DNA of 64,000 nt from Sphingobacteriales bacterium (lineage in GTDB: Bacteria > Bacteroidota > Bacteroidia > Chitinophagales > UBA2359), in the NCBI GenBank assembly GCA_016700115.1, contig CP064999.1, positions 2,480,001 to 2,544,000 on the forward strand, in the 5' to 3' direction. The translations under genes were made by a program, and so were the position numbers. Of the stretch, positions 8,374 through 17,840 are shown one piece after another (within the stretch, counting starts at the first letter, position 1; the number at the start of each line of letters is the position of its first letter). Under the pieces are notes generated by a model, which was not told the DNA's origin, searched no databases, and worked only from the letters and a program-made list of their open reading frames with translations.

Positions 8374-8853
8374 CTATTTACCGATAATTGTAAATTTACC
8401 AACAATAGGCATATTGCTATTGCCTTTGATGTGGTAATAATATAGCCCGCTTGACCAGTTACCAATATCTAAGGTAAATAAGGACTTTTTGTTGTTTAAT
8501 GAACTTTCCATTTGTAGATTACCCTGAGAATTAAAAATCTGTAACTTATAGTCTATATTTTTTTCAGGAAAATACTGAATAGAAAGTATATCAGTTGTAG
8601 GATTGGGATATACAATAACCTTCGGGTCTTTTACATCATTTTTATTTTTAAAATGTACATTCCAGTTTCCTATATTTTCGGCTATTATGGAAGGAAGTTG
8701 AGGCAAGGCAAGTATTATTTCTTCACCGAAGGCTGTATATAGAATTACTCGCGCATCCATTGCAGCAAGGGTATTGGTCGCTGCAATTTCTCTTACCAAT
8801 GCTTCTTCTTCGGAGGTGATATCGAGGTAAGTTCGGTTGATTTGAGAATCCAT
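8374..8853 (-). CDS. Short T9SS cargo (cassette C)
   Basis: A 159-residue paralogue of the short protein of cassette D; the first 46 codons are nearly identical (MDSQINRTYLDITSEEEAL...MDARV) and then the sequences diverge. The C-terminal half is a type A sorting domain (VYPNPTTDILSIQYFP...WSSGLYYYHIKG...KFTIIGK) that is clearly different from that of cassette D, so the sorting domains here are not kept identical. No signal peptide is seen. TATATTTG box upstream at 8877-8884; strong terminator after the gene. Confidence 0.75.
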   Translation of the reverse strand: MDSQINRTYLDITSEEEALVREIAATNTLAAMDARVILYTAFGEEIILALPQLPSIIAENIGNWNVHFKNKNDVKDPKVIVYPNPTTDILSIQYFPEKNIDYKLQIFNSQGNLQMESSLNNKKSLFTLDIGNWSSGLYYYHIKGNSNMPIVGKFTIIGK

Positions 8854-8876
8854 AATTTTTTACAATTTGGTTCGTA

Positions 8877-8884
8877 CAAATATA
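8877..8884 (-). promoter_or_regulatory. TATATTTG promoter box of short gene, cassette C
   Basis: The minus strand reads AACTATATTTGTACG 24 bp before the ATG of the short gene, matching the TAnnTTTG consensus and the boxes at 6102 and 13407. Confidence 0.5.
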
Positions 8885-8912
8885 GTTGTTTTGATGATTG
8901 CCTGTATATGCC

Positions 8913-8945
8913 AATCCTTATAGGTTTGGCAAACCTATAAGGATT
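8913..8945. repeat. 33-bp palindrome, 3' end of cassette B
   Basis: Identical arms (AATCCTTATAGGTTTG) to the palindrome at 6138-6170, again between a large gene's end and the next short-gene promoter. Confidence 0.75.
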
Positions 8946-8992
8946 TAAACACGCCACCTTTCAGGTTTTTACTTTTCACTTTTGGTTTTTCA

Positions 8993-9209
8993 CTATCTCA
9001 CCACCGCCACCTTACCCCGCGCCAACACACTGCCCGCCTGCTCGACCACATAGAGATACATCCCAACCGGAAGATGCGCCACTGAAATGGTTTTATGGAT
9101 TTCGCCTGCACCAAGAGTAGTTTGAAGCACGGTTTGACCGGTGAGGGTGAGGAGCTTTATTTCTATGACGCTGCCTTCTGTTACCCCTAAATCCCCTGTT
9201 ACCCCCCAG
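8993..9209 (-). pseudogene. 3' end of large T9SS gene of cassette B, cut off by IS1182
   Basis: This fragment encodes the final part of a type A sorting domain (WGVTGDLGVTEG...KLLTLTGQTVLQ...HLPVGMYLYVVEQ...GKVAVVR then stop). It continues the gene that begins at 12834. The reading frame joins the 5' part only if the 14-bp palindrome CCCCCTTCAGGGGG found in the paralogues is put back where the IS now sits. Confidence 0.85.
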
Positions 9210-10992
9210 GAGGCTGTCTAAAAAGCATCCACATTGTGGGTTAATTTAAGCTGATAATTAAGCGGCTATGTCCCATGCACTATCAAAAATGATAAAGTGG
9301 AGTACTATTGCTTGATTTTGGTCGGTATATGAGGGATTTTGACCGTTTTTTTGTGCATTTCCCTTCTTCTTTGCCAATTTTCTCAAGTTATGCCCTATTG
9401 CCATTAACCCAAATTCAATAGCAACCTTATCAAGCCCCCTTAATGTGAACCTTGTGAACTTGTTGTTGCTTTTCATTTGTCCGAATGCTGCTTCTACTTC
9501 TACCGGTCGTTTGCTCCGGTAGTATAACCCTTTTGGGGAAGTAAGCAGTTCTCTTGCTCTGTCTCTGTGCCGGTTCAGATTATGGCTGACTTCCATCCTT
9601 CTGTTTCCGGGTGAGTTGTGGCACATTTCCCGCATCGGACACCCTTCACAATGTTTGGCTTCATAATAATGCAATTCTGATTCATAACCATTGGAACTTA
9701 TCCGTTTGCCTTTTCCGGCGAACTCCATCCTTTTATCCATCGGACATACATAATAATCTTCCTGTTTGTTGTAGTATAAGTTCTGAACCAGAAATGGATT
9801 ATTCTTTTGAGCCTTTTTTGCTCATGGTGGAAATAATTGTATTTCACATAAGCGGCTATTTGTTTGTTTTCCAGCATTTCGTAATTCTCTTCGCTTCCAT
9901 AACCTGCATCGGCTGATATTTCTTTGCTTTGGGTTTCGTATTGTTGTTCAAAACCGTCGAGGTGCTTTTCTAAAGTCGTGGTGTCGCCAGGCGTTTGGTG
10001 GATGCTGTAATGGGTAATGAACTGATCTTCGGTACTGATTTGTGCATTGTAAGCCGGTTTCAGCTGACCGTTTTGCATGTGGTCATCTTTCAAGCGCATA
10101 AAGGTAGCATCCTCATCTGTCTTGCTGTAGCTGTTCCTCCCGCCAAGCGTTTCCAACTGTTGCTCATATTGCTCCAATTTGGGCAGGTGTTCTTCTGCCA
10201 ACTTTTTAACTGCTTTTGGATGGTTTTGTCTTTGTCTTTTATTTCGCTGTTCAACTTTGACAGCATTTCTTTTAGCTCTTTGCTGTCAATGGCTTTGGAG
10301 GTATCCTCCCCATCCGGTTCCGATTGGTCTTCTTTAATCTGTGATTCTATTACCGACAAGATTGCCTGTATTTTCTTTTCCAATTTCGCTTTGTTTTTCT
10401 CTACACTCCCTTTCCACACAAAACGATAACGATTGGATGCCGATTCTATCTTCGTACCGTCTATGTATTGGACTTCAAGGCTGACATATTTCAACTTCTG
10501 TAACATGCGAACCACATCCCCGAACAACTGCTGAATACTCCCCTTCAGCCTTTTGCCCCGCAAATAATTGATGGTTCTGTAATCGGCAGGCTATTCCCCG
10601 AAAGCCACATAAAATGAATGTTTTCATGTAACGCTTTTTCGATTTTACGACACGAATAAATATTGTTTAAATAGGCGTAGAACAATACTTTTAACATCAT
10701 GCGGGGATGATAACTCGTCGTACCTCCGCCTTTATATTGCTTGATTATGTGGTCTATATCCAAACCATCCACCAATTCATTTACTAACATAACGGGATGG
10801 TTTGCCGGTATCTTGTCAAAAATGTTTTCAGGAAACAGGCTTAACTTATTGGCGGGTATGGCTTTAAATTGTGGTTTCATTTCGCTTGTTTTTATTCCTA
10901 AAGTTACAGTTTCTTTCCCTCATAAAAAAATATTTAAATCACTTTTTTTGATTTATGAGAACTGCTTTTTGAGGGGCTTTTTAGACAGCCTC
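9210..10992 (-). mobile_element. IS1182-family insertion sequence, copy 1
   Basis: 1783 bp with 17-bp perfect terminal inverted repeats GAGGCTGTCTAAAAAGC. It interrupts the large gene of cassette B. No target duplication is evident beyond a possible CT; compared with paralogues the flanks ACT and CTGGGG lack exactly the 14-bp palindrome. The inner sequence is nearly identical to copy 2 (26770-28553), in opposite orientation. Confidence 0.92.
9258..10880 (-). pseudogene. IS1182-family transposase, frameshifted (copy 1)
   Basis: About 540 codons in four overlapping pieces. The N-terminal DUF772-like part starts MKPQFKAIPANKLSLFPEN, the DDE residues can be seen in YIDGTKIES, ISADAGYGSEENYE and PVEVEAAFGQMK, and a Cys cluster CEGCPMREMC precedes the last part. 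Compared with copy 2, one C is missing in CCTGCCGATTAC (about 10590), one A in the A run near 9830, and both copies share a run of 5 A near 10200 where 6 are needed. All three lie in homopolymers. As read, no full transposase can be made without frameshifting. Confidence 0.85.
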
Positions 10993-12834
10993 AGTTAAGC
11001 TTTCGGGTAAGGTAAAGGTAAGGGTGTTTTGGGCGGGATTGGGGTAAATATGTATGGTTTTCTCCCCCTTTAGGGGTTCGGGGGGTGATAAACCGGGGGG
11101 TGAAATGCCTACCGTCTGCACAACCACCTCCTGCGTGTAAACCGAAGTATCGGCGCAAACGACGAGAGTGAGGGTAACGGTGTAGCTGCCGTTTTCTTCG
11201 TATTCGTGGGTGGGGTGTTCTGCCGATGATGGCGGGCTGCCGTCGCCAAAATCCCAAACATAGTAGCCGCCTTGCTCGGTGTAGCTGTTTTGGCTTAGGT
11301 TGGTAAATATGATAGAACCGCCGAAATCCTGGTAACTAAATTCTGCCTGCGGATTGGGAGCGAAGCCGAAACAAACGGATTGGATTTGTGTGGAGGTGTC
11401 GTTGCAAACGATGGCTTGCAGGGTAACGCCGTAGATGCCCTCTGTCTGGTAGGTGTGGATGAGCGTATCTTGGGTGCAGGGGGCGTAACCCTGCCCACAG
11501 AGGAACGGCGGGCTGCCATCGCCCCAATTCAAAACATAGTAGCCGCCGTCTATGCTGTCGGGGTAGGTGTATTGGCTTTGGTTGGTAAACAAAAAATGGC
11601 TTGGTAAATCGGGGTCTTGGGAGATGGCAAATGCTGCCTGTGGCACAGTGAGCAAGCCCATGCAGTTGGTTTTGACAATGTAGGCAAGGGCATTGGTAGA
11701 ATTTTCTGCCCTACCTACCACGACAAAGCCACCTAAAGGCTGAGGAACTGGGGTGAAATCATAGCCATAATCGTGATACATAGGGCTTCCGTATTTGCGT
11801 ACCCACATTAAATTTCCTACAGAATCTACTTTGGCTATGAGCATATCGGTTCCAGAAACACCATAGGATTTAATGCTGCCGATGCAAACAATGGCATTGT
11901 CGGGCAATACTGTAACAGTTAAAAAACTACTTATTTGCTCATTAGGGAAGTACTCCCTACTCCATATCGAATCTCCCATTACATCTGTTTTTAGGAGGCG
12001 CGCATTTCCATAATTGCTTGAACCACAAAGAACAAAACCATTATCAATTGTGGCTGCCAGACCTAATGCAGCGGCTCCGCCGTTTCCCGTATTGAAGCTG
12101 TAAACTTTTTCCCAATCTAAGATACCATTAGCATTTAATTTTAGAAACAAAAAGTCTCCCAATGATGGGGCATGTACGTTTACATACCCTGCCGCATAAC
12201 ACCCGCCATCAGGAGCGGGCAACACGGCGCGGAACGAACAGTTATAAGGATACATCCAATTGGTGTATTCCCAAAGTTTTTCGCCTTCAGTGGTAACTTT
12301 AGTGAGGTATAGTTTTTCTCTATTGGGAGTAATGAAGGTGGGAATATAGTTGCCTGCCACATAATAACTGTATTCAATATCTGAATAACAAATAACACCA
12401 CCTCCGCTTTCAAAACCATTTGCCCCTATGTTGTATTGAGATATAGAGTTTCCGTTTTCATCAAGTAAATGTAAATAAGTGTGGTAAGGACCGAAACAAG
12501 TATCGCAATTGGATTTAAAACCCACTAAAGCATATCCATTATCGGGTGTTTTAATTAAATCTGAAAGAGAGTAGTAAGCATTATTTAAATCGAAAGATGT
12601 TATTTCTTCGGCAATATCGCTTATTGTCAAAAACCGGGCATGATGAAATAAATCAGAAGAAACAAAATAACCAACAGAAATAGCATATCCGGTATCAAGC
12701 GCAATAATGTTCTGTGCCGATTGAACAAATGTCCACCCAAACTTCTTTTCAAAATACTTCAGATTGTTCTGAGAATGAAGATTGAAACAAAGGCAGTAAA
12801 GAAATAACATTAAAACCAACTTCATTGTTTTCAT
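10993..12834 (-). pseudogene. 5' part of large T9SS gene of cassette B, split by IS1182
   Basis: About 613 codons of a secreted protein. Signal peptide MKTMKLVLMLFLYCLCFNLHSQ, then propeller-like repeats (LPAPDGGCYAAGYVN, TIDNGFVLCGSSN, VVGRAENS), two PKD domains (NWGDGSPPF, WDFGDGSPPSS) and the beginning of the sorting domain (IYPNPAQNTLTFTLPESLT). The IS adds EAV and a stop. The protein would be secreted but would lack the strands of the sorting domain needed for T9SS; the missing end is at 8993-9209. The N-terminal half is much diverged from cassettes A, C and D, but the PKD part is nearly identical. It follows its short gene after the hairpin at 12850-12887. Confidence 0.87.
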
Positions 12835-12849
12835 ACCTAATTTGACATT

Positions 12850-12887
12850 AACAAATCCAGTTTACTAACACTGTAAACGGGATTTGT
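12850..12887 (-). terminator. Intercistronic hairpin (cassette B)
   Basis: AACAAATCC and GTTTAC pair with GTAAAC and GGATTTGTT around a short loop, with one mismatch in the stem. It lies between the short gene (ends 12904) and the large gene (starts 12834), in the same place as in cassettes A, C and D. No long T run follows, so termination is less certain than in cassette C. Confidence 0.5.
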
Positions 12888-12903
12888 TGGAATTTGATGA
12901 ATG

Positions 12904-13383
12904 TCACTTTATAATTATTAGTTTTCCGACTTCAAAAACTGCATCGTTTTTAACAAGGTAGTAGTAATAAATGCCGTTGTTCCATAAGGTAGTGCTTAGG
13001 TTATAAATACCTGAGCCGAAAAGTCTTTGCGTATTGATTAGTTTACCGGTCATGTCGTAAAACAGTAACTCGTGCGGTTGAGCATTTTCCGTTTGGAAAT
13101 GAATAAAAACTTCATCTTTGGCCGGATTGGGTGAAATGTTTAAAGGCACTTTTGCTGTTGTTTGTACCCCTTGTTTATAATTGATAAGCATTTGCCAGTT
13201 AGCTGACATGAGTTCGTCGGGCAGTGGCGGCAGGTTTTGTTCAAACTCTTGCCCCATAGCAAGGTATAGCAAACTGCGGGCAGAATATGCCATATTTGTT
13301 TGGCTTTGAGCGATGGTTTGTAACAATGCTATTTCTTCGGGGGCGAGTTGTAATGTGGTTCGCGCAATGGTTGTTTGTTTCAT
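12904..13383 (-). CDS. Short T9SS cargo (cassette B)
   Basis: A 159-residue protein with the start taken at the ATG at 13383 (MKQTTIARTTLQLAPEEIALL). A longer in-frame reading upstream covers only the intergenic GTGAAAA repeat and is rejected. Residues 12-55 form the helical segment (LAPEEIALLQTIAQSQTNMAYSARSLLYLAMGQEF), homologous to the TSEEEALVREIA segment of cassettes C and D. The C-terminal half is a type A sorting domain (ISPNPAKDEVFIHFQ...NNGIYYYYLVKN...KLIIIK). A TATATTTG box lies 24 bp upstream. No N-terminal signal peptide is seen. Confidence 0.75.
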   Translation of the reverse strand: MKQTTIARTTLQLAPEEIALLQTIAQSQTNMAYSARSLLYLAMGQEFEQNLPPLPDELMSANWQMLINYKQGVQTTAKVPLNISPNPAKDEVFIHFQTENAQPHELLFYDMTGKLINTQRLFGSGIYNLSTTLWNNGIYYYYLVKNDAVFEVGKLIIIK

Positions 13384-13406
13384 GTTCCGGTATGATTTGG
13401 TTCTTA

Positions 13407-13414
13407 CAAATATA
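13407..13414 (-). promoter_or_regulatory. TATATTTG promoter box of short gene, cassette B
   Basis: The minus strand reads AACTATATTTGTAAG 24 bp before the ATG. The surrounding sequence is otherwise unlike that of cassettes C and D, so conservation of the box is informative. Confidence 0.55.
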
Positions 13415-13471
13415 GTTTGTTTGTTTAACTCTTTGCACACGGAATTGTAATTTGGCGGGAATTTGTTTCGC

Positions 13472-13488
13472 CAAAACCATGAGGTTTT
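13472..13488. repeat. Half of a 33-bp palindrome, 3' end of cassette A
   Basis: CAAAACCATGAGGTTTT matches one arm of the palindrome at 3392-3424; the other arm is lost. It is followed by the same TTTCAGG and GTGAAAA-rich 3' sequence. Confidence 0.6.
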
Positions 13489-13541
13489 AAACACCCTGCC
13501 TTTCAGGTTTTCACTTTTCACTTTTAGTTTTTCACTTTTCA

Positions 13542-14706
13542 CTATCTCATCACCGCCACCTTGCCCCGCGCCAAAGCAACACCGCCATCCTCAACCACAT
13601 AAACATACACCCCCTCCGGAAGATGCGCCACCGAAATGGTTTTATGGGTTTCGCCTGCACCCAACGTGGTTTGAAGCACGGTTTGGCCGGTGAGGTTGTA
13701 GAAACTTACCTCTAAATCCTCAGTTACCCCTAAATCCCCTGAAGGGGACTTTGAAACCCGATGAAAGGTTAGGGTGTTTTGGGCGGGGTTTGGATAGACT
13801 TGCAATATGTCAGGAAATTCCCCTCTTGAGAGGGGCAGGGGTGTGTTCCCCACCGTTTGCACAAACACCTCTTGCGAATACACCGAAGTATCTCCGCAAA
13901 CAACGAGGGTGAGGGTTACGGTGTAGCTGCCGTTTTCTTCGTATTCGTGAGTGGGGTGTTCTGCCGATGATGGCTGGCTGGCGTCGCCGAAATCCCAGAG
14001 ATAGTAGCCGCCTTGCTCGGTGTAGCTGTTTTGGCTTAGGTTGGTAAAGATGATAGCACCGCCGAAATCCTGGTAACTAAATTCTGCCTGCGGATTGGGA
14101 GCGAAGCCGAAACAAACGGATTGGATTTGGGTGGAGGTGTCGTTGCAAACTATTGCTTGGAGGGTAACGCCGTAGATGCCCTCCGTCTGGTAGGTGTGAA
14201 TGAGCGTATCTTGGGTGCAGGGGGCGTAGCCTTGCCCGCAGAGGTAGGGCGGGCTGCCATCGCCCCAGTTCAAAACATAGTAGCCGCCGTCTATGCTGTC
14301 GGGGTAGGCGTATTGGCTTTGGTTGGTGAACAGGAAACGGCTTGGTACATCGGGGTCTTGCTCTGTGGTAAATGCAGCTTCCGGCATAGTTAGCAAGCCC
14401 ATGCAGTTGGTTTTGACTATATAGACATCGGCACCTGATGCAGGTTCTGTGCGACCTACACACACAAAACCGCCCAACGGTTGCGGAACGGGGGTGAAAT
14501 TGTAGAAATAATCATGCTGTACCCCATAATCATAAAACCGTGTCCATAATGGTTCTCCATCGCTACCGCGAACTTTCATGATGAAGGCTTTTGTATAACT
14601 TCCCGCGACATCGCGTTTGCCTCCTATACAAATAAAGTTGTCGCCATCCTGAATAACCTCTCCTATATATCCCCCGCCCGAACTTTCAGGAAAATATATT
14701 CTATTC
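13542..14706 (-). pseudogene. 3' part of large T9SS gene of cassette A, cut off by IS4-family element
   Basis: Carries the end of the propeller-like region, two PKD domains and the complete type A sorting domain ending GKVAVMR. From about codon MKVRGSDGEPLW onward it is almost identical to cassette D. The frame is open back to the IS boundary (reading WNRIYFPESSGGGYIGEV across the target site). An internal ATG at 14579 begins a 345-codon frame, but without a signal peptide. Removing the IS and one 9-bp repeat joins it in frame with 16119-17002. Confidence 0.88.
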
Positions 14707-14808
14707 CACTATTAAACGGGTAATCTTTAAAAAACGGCAAAAAACAATTGTAAGCCCTTTATTTTCAAGGAATTTTTCCAAGCCTTCAAAAACCTACCCC
14801 CCTCTATT

Positions 14809-16029
14809 TTAGAATAAATCAATTTGGATACTAGGCGATTTGTTTCGTTTTTTGAGCTTGCTGTAAGCTCTTCGGCTGTTTTGCACCATCCAAAATATTT
14901 CAAGATAACTGATTAGATGAATTCTAATGAGTGCTGCAATGGTTGAAAAGGCTTTTTTGCTCTCTGATTTTACCCGAAGCACTTGCAGTAAAAGTTGTGC
15001 AATCAGGGTACACCAGATTTGAGTTTTGATGCCGTTCTCTGTTTCCGGAATAAAAGTAATGCAGCTGAAAATTCTGCTTGAGCTTCTTGAAAAGCAACTC
15101 AATGTTCCATCGCAGCTTGTATAGATAGGCGACTTCTTCATGGCTTATCTCAAAATTATTGGTGATAAAGTCATACATACGCCCTTTTCATCCCTGTAAG
15201 TTACCTTTCGAAGGCGCAAAGTCTTTTCTTGTTTATCTTCTTTGTATGCAAGTAAGATGCGTTCTTCCGACAAAACACCCGCTTGGTTCTTTGCCGGCTC
15301 TGCTGTAAATAAAACTTCCTGTGTCTGATAAACAGCATTCTTTTTCAAACGGCATACAAAATTGATTTGTCGTTCTGTCCATTGAGCAAATTGAAGATAA
15401 TGGTTGTAAGCCCTGTCAAACACAACCATGCTGTGAGGCGACAGATGCAAATATTGCAGAAAATTCTTGTCATGCTGTTTAGCTTCACTGATTTTTACAA
15501 ACTCTGGCGTATCACTGTGGGCATCAATCATCATATGAACTTTCAGTCCGCCTTTTTTCTTCCCTTCATTCTTGAGATTGCGACCAACTCCTTTCATAAT
15601 GTTCGAAAATAGGCGTATCGTACTTGAATCGAAAATGAAAAGTTTGGAAAAGGAGACATTCCCAATCCGGCTGACCGACAAAATAGGCTTAAAATGCTCG
15701 AGTAACATAAAATAAACGGCTTGGTAAAATTCATTGTCTCGACCTCTAAGACCATCGCCTGCCGTACTCTTTGCCGGTGATTTATCCATGCCCAAATGAT
15801 TGAGTTTGCCTGTTAAACCCTGCATACCATCACAGATTTCTCCCATAGAATCACATCGACTCAATATCCCGAATAGCATCGTAACAAGTTGTGTCCACGA
15901 ATCATAGGTCTTGTAATAATGATCTGATTGGTACTTATTAACAAGCAAATCAAATTTGTTGCGTGGAACAAATTCTAATAACTGTTTGAATATCGGCTGA
16001 CCGACTAAATGCTTATCTTTGTCTCTCAT
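14809..16029 (-). pseudogene. IS4-family transposase, two frameshifts
   Basis: Starts MRDKDKHLVGQPIFKQLLEF at 16029, with the DUF4372-like N-terminal region of Bacteroidetes IS4 transposases. Catalytic regions: IFDSSTIRLF (first D), VVFDRAYNHY (second D) and YKLRWNIELLFKKLK, which is the Y-x2-R-x3-E-x6-K signature of IS4. The frame breaks once at GATGAAAAGGGCG near 15185 (one A missing) and again near 15045 before GIKTQIWCTLIAQLLLQ. The last part ends SPSIQIDLF at 14809. No intact transposase as read. Confidence 0.87.
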
Positions 16030-16065
16030 ATTTTTAGTTTGTAGTAGAACCAAAATATGAAAAAA

Positions 16066-16090
16066 GGAGCTTGCCCCGATGGGCAGCTCC
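16066..16090. terminator. Hairpin at the transposase-proximal end of the IS4 element
   Basis: GGAGCTTGCCC and GGGCAGCTCC pair around CGAT, with one bulge. It lies between the right inverted repeat and the transposase start and would reduce outside transcription into the transposase. Confidence 0.55.
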
Positions 16091-16118
16091 TTAATTTATT
16101 TTTTGTCGGTTAGTAGTG

Positions 16119-17002
16119 ATTCTATTCCATTGTTCATATGCAAGAGAATCCAAACACAGTAAAGAAGGATATTTCTTACTATTATTTACAGCGCCCGGCA
16201 AATTGCTTCCTCCGGCTATTAAAAACCCTCCGTTATCTATCTGCAAACCATCTGTGCTTTGATCTTCATATCCTATGCTATAAGTATTACTCCACTCTTT
16301 ATCGCCCAATGCATTAATTTTTGCCAAATAAAAATTCCCAAAATAAAAAGAAGGATAAACATCTACCATGCCTACTGCATAAACTCCGTTGTCAGGTGTT
16401 GGTAGTAGTTTAACTATCGCATTCAAGTGGTCATAATCATCATAATATCTTCGCCAAACCACTTCTCCGTTGGTCATCTTAATGAGCAACATTTGGGTAT
16501 TGGTACCGCTATACCATGTATTCCCACCTATATAGTAGGTATTGCTATCGGGGTAGTAGAGTAAGGCAATGGCATTGCCTTCGTAGGGAAATTCTCGTAA
16601 ATCGTAATTGTTCAGTATGTTGCCTTCATGATCTACTTCTAAAAGATAGGGGTAGCCATAATTACTACTATCCCAATCAGTCGTCCACCCACAAATAGCG
16701 TATCCATAAGGGGTCGTAATCATTGACAGAATAACAAACTCTCCAACATCATAGCCATAGTCTATTTTTTCAATATTATCAAGATTTATATCAGTTAGTA
16801 ATAAAAAAGTTTTTTCGTTAGCACTAACAGTTTGATGTGTGCCGCACCATATTGCCATTATACTGTCGTTTGAAATGTGTATTTCTCCGGCAGATTGGGT
16901 TAATGCGCCAAAGTTTTTTGTTTTTTCGTAGTATTTATTCTGAGCCTTGGCAACCGAATAGTAGAAAAGTAGTAGTATAAGAAGATACGCTGATTTGTAC
17001 AT
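16119..17002 (-). pseudogene. 5' part of large T9SS gene of cassette A, split by IS4-family element
   Basis: Starts with the same signal peptide as cassette D (MYKSAYLLILLLFYY...AKAQ) at 17002 and contains the first propeller-like repeats up to LDSLAYEQWNRI, where the IS4 element begins; the IS adds TTNRQKIN and a stop at 16091. The first about 180 codons are almost identical to cassette D, but the part after LLPTPDNGVYAVG is diverged. Its 3' part is at 13542-14706. Confidence 0.88.
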
Positions 17003-17018
17003 GCTTTTGTTTTTAAAA

Positions 17019-17052
17019 CAAAGTCCCTGCATAAACACATGCTGGGACTTTG
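17019..17052 (-). terminator. Intercistronic hairpin (cassette A)
   Basis: Same CAAAGTCCC/GGGACTTTG hairpin as at 5564-5597, between the short gene (ends 17063) and the large gene (starts 17002). Confidence 0.6.
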
Positions 17053-17062
17053 AGGTGAAAAA

Positions 17063-17590
17063 CTATTTGTTGGCAACTATCAGTTTACGGCTGATATTTG
17101 TTTGTTGGCTGCCCAATAAACGGCAGTAATACATACCGCTTACCCATTGACTGATATCTATACTGAAACTTCCGCTTTCCTGAAGCATCTGTTTATAAAC
17201 GGTTTTTCCGCTTATATCATACACCGTAAATATTGCATGTTCTTCATCAGGTAGGGAGTAGTTTATCAAAACGATATTAGTGGCGGGGTTAGGCACGATG
17301 CTACATACATGGGTATCGGGTTGGTTTTTAAACTGCAATTGCAACTGCGAGATGCTTTCGGCAATAACTTGCGGAAACTGTGGCAAATTTATATAAATTT
17401 CCTCGCCATAGCCTATGTAGAGTGCTACCCGAGCATCCATTGCAGCAAGGGTATTGGTCGCTGCAATTTCTCTTACCAATGCTTCTTCTTCGGAGGTAAT
17501 ATCGAGGTAAGTCAGGTTGCTTTGCGCCAAAGCGGTTTCTAACTGAACGAGCTGTTTAAATCTATACGAATCTTCTTCCGTATCGGGCAA
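17063..17590 (-). CDS. Short T9SS cargo, longer form with uncertain start (cassette A)
   Basis: The last 148 residues are nearly identical to the cassette D short protein. Upstream, instead of the MDSQINR start, it continues in frame as PDTEEDSYRFKQLVQLETALAQSNLTYLDI, which aligns with the cassette E protein (DEQDYKTVQQINLQRLSATDTFSLSE). The best start in this frame is a TTG at 17590; there is no ATG before residue 55. A neighbouring frame upstream reads RNEKILSLIPALG, which looks like more of the same ancestral protein after a frameshift. Probably the eroded tail of a longer gene; it lacks the TATATTTG box of the other short genes. Confidence 0.6.
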   Translation of the reverse strand: MPDTEEDSYRFKQLVQLETALAQSNLTYLDITSEEEALVREIAATNTLAAMDARVALYIGYGEEIYINLPQFPQVIAESISQLQLQFKNQPDTHVCSIVPNPATNIVLINYSLPDEEHAIFTVYDISGKTVYKQMLQESGSFSIDISQWVSGMYYCRLLGSQQTNISRKLIVANK

Positions 17591-17840
17591 TGCGGTTGCA
17601 AGACTGCTTGACCTAAAGCCGGAATCAGGGAAAGGATTTTTTCATTACGCATAAAATGGGGTTTAAATGCTGTTTAAAAAATGTTTCGTTAGTTGGTTTG
17701 TTTTCCCCAATGTGTTTTTTTATGATGGTGTAAGATAGTGAATTGATTTATTGCTTGTATCAACAAATTTAAAAAAAATTTTGATGCTTACTTTTTTCTA
17801 ACTTACACACTTTTTAGGGCAGTTGCTATCATACCCAAAA

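Larger units (their letters stand above)
14707..16118 (-). mobile_element. IS4-family insertion sequence inside cassette A
   Basis: 1412 bp with imperfect terminal inverted repeats (CACTATTAAACGG at the left, CACTACTAACCGA at the right when read inward). It is flanked by a perfect 9-bp target duplication ATTCTATTC at 14698-14706 and 16119-16127. A GC-rich hairpin (16066-16090) stands just upstream of the transposase, as in many IS4-type elements that block read-through from outside. Confidence 0.93.

Noticed and set aside
13384..13542. N-terminal extension of the cassette B short protein starting MKSEKLKVKSENLKG.
   Set aside because: The extension is a translation of the GTGAAAA-rich 3' repeat of the previous gene, and lies upstream of the promoter box.
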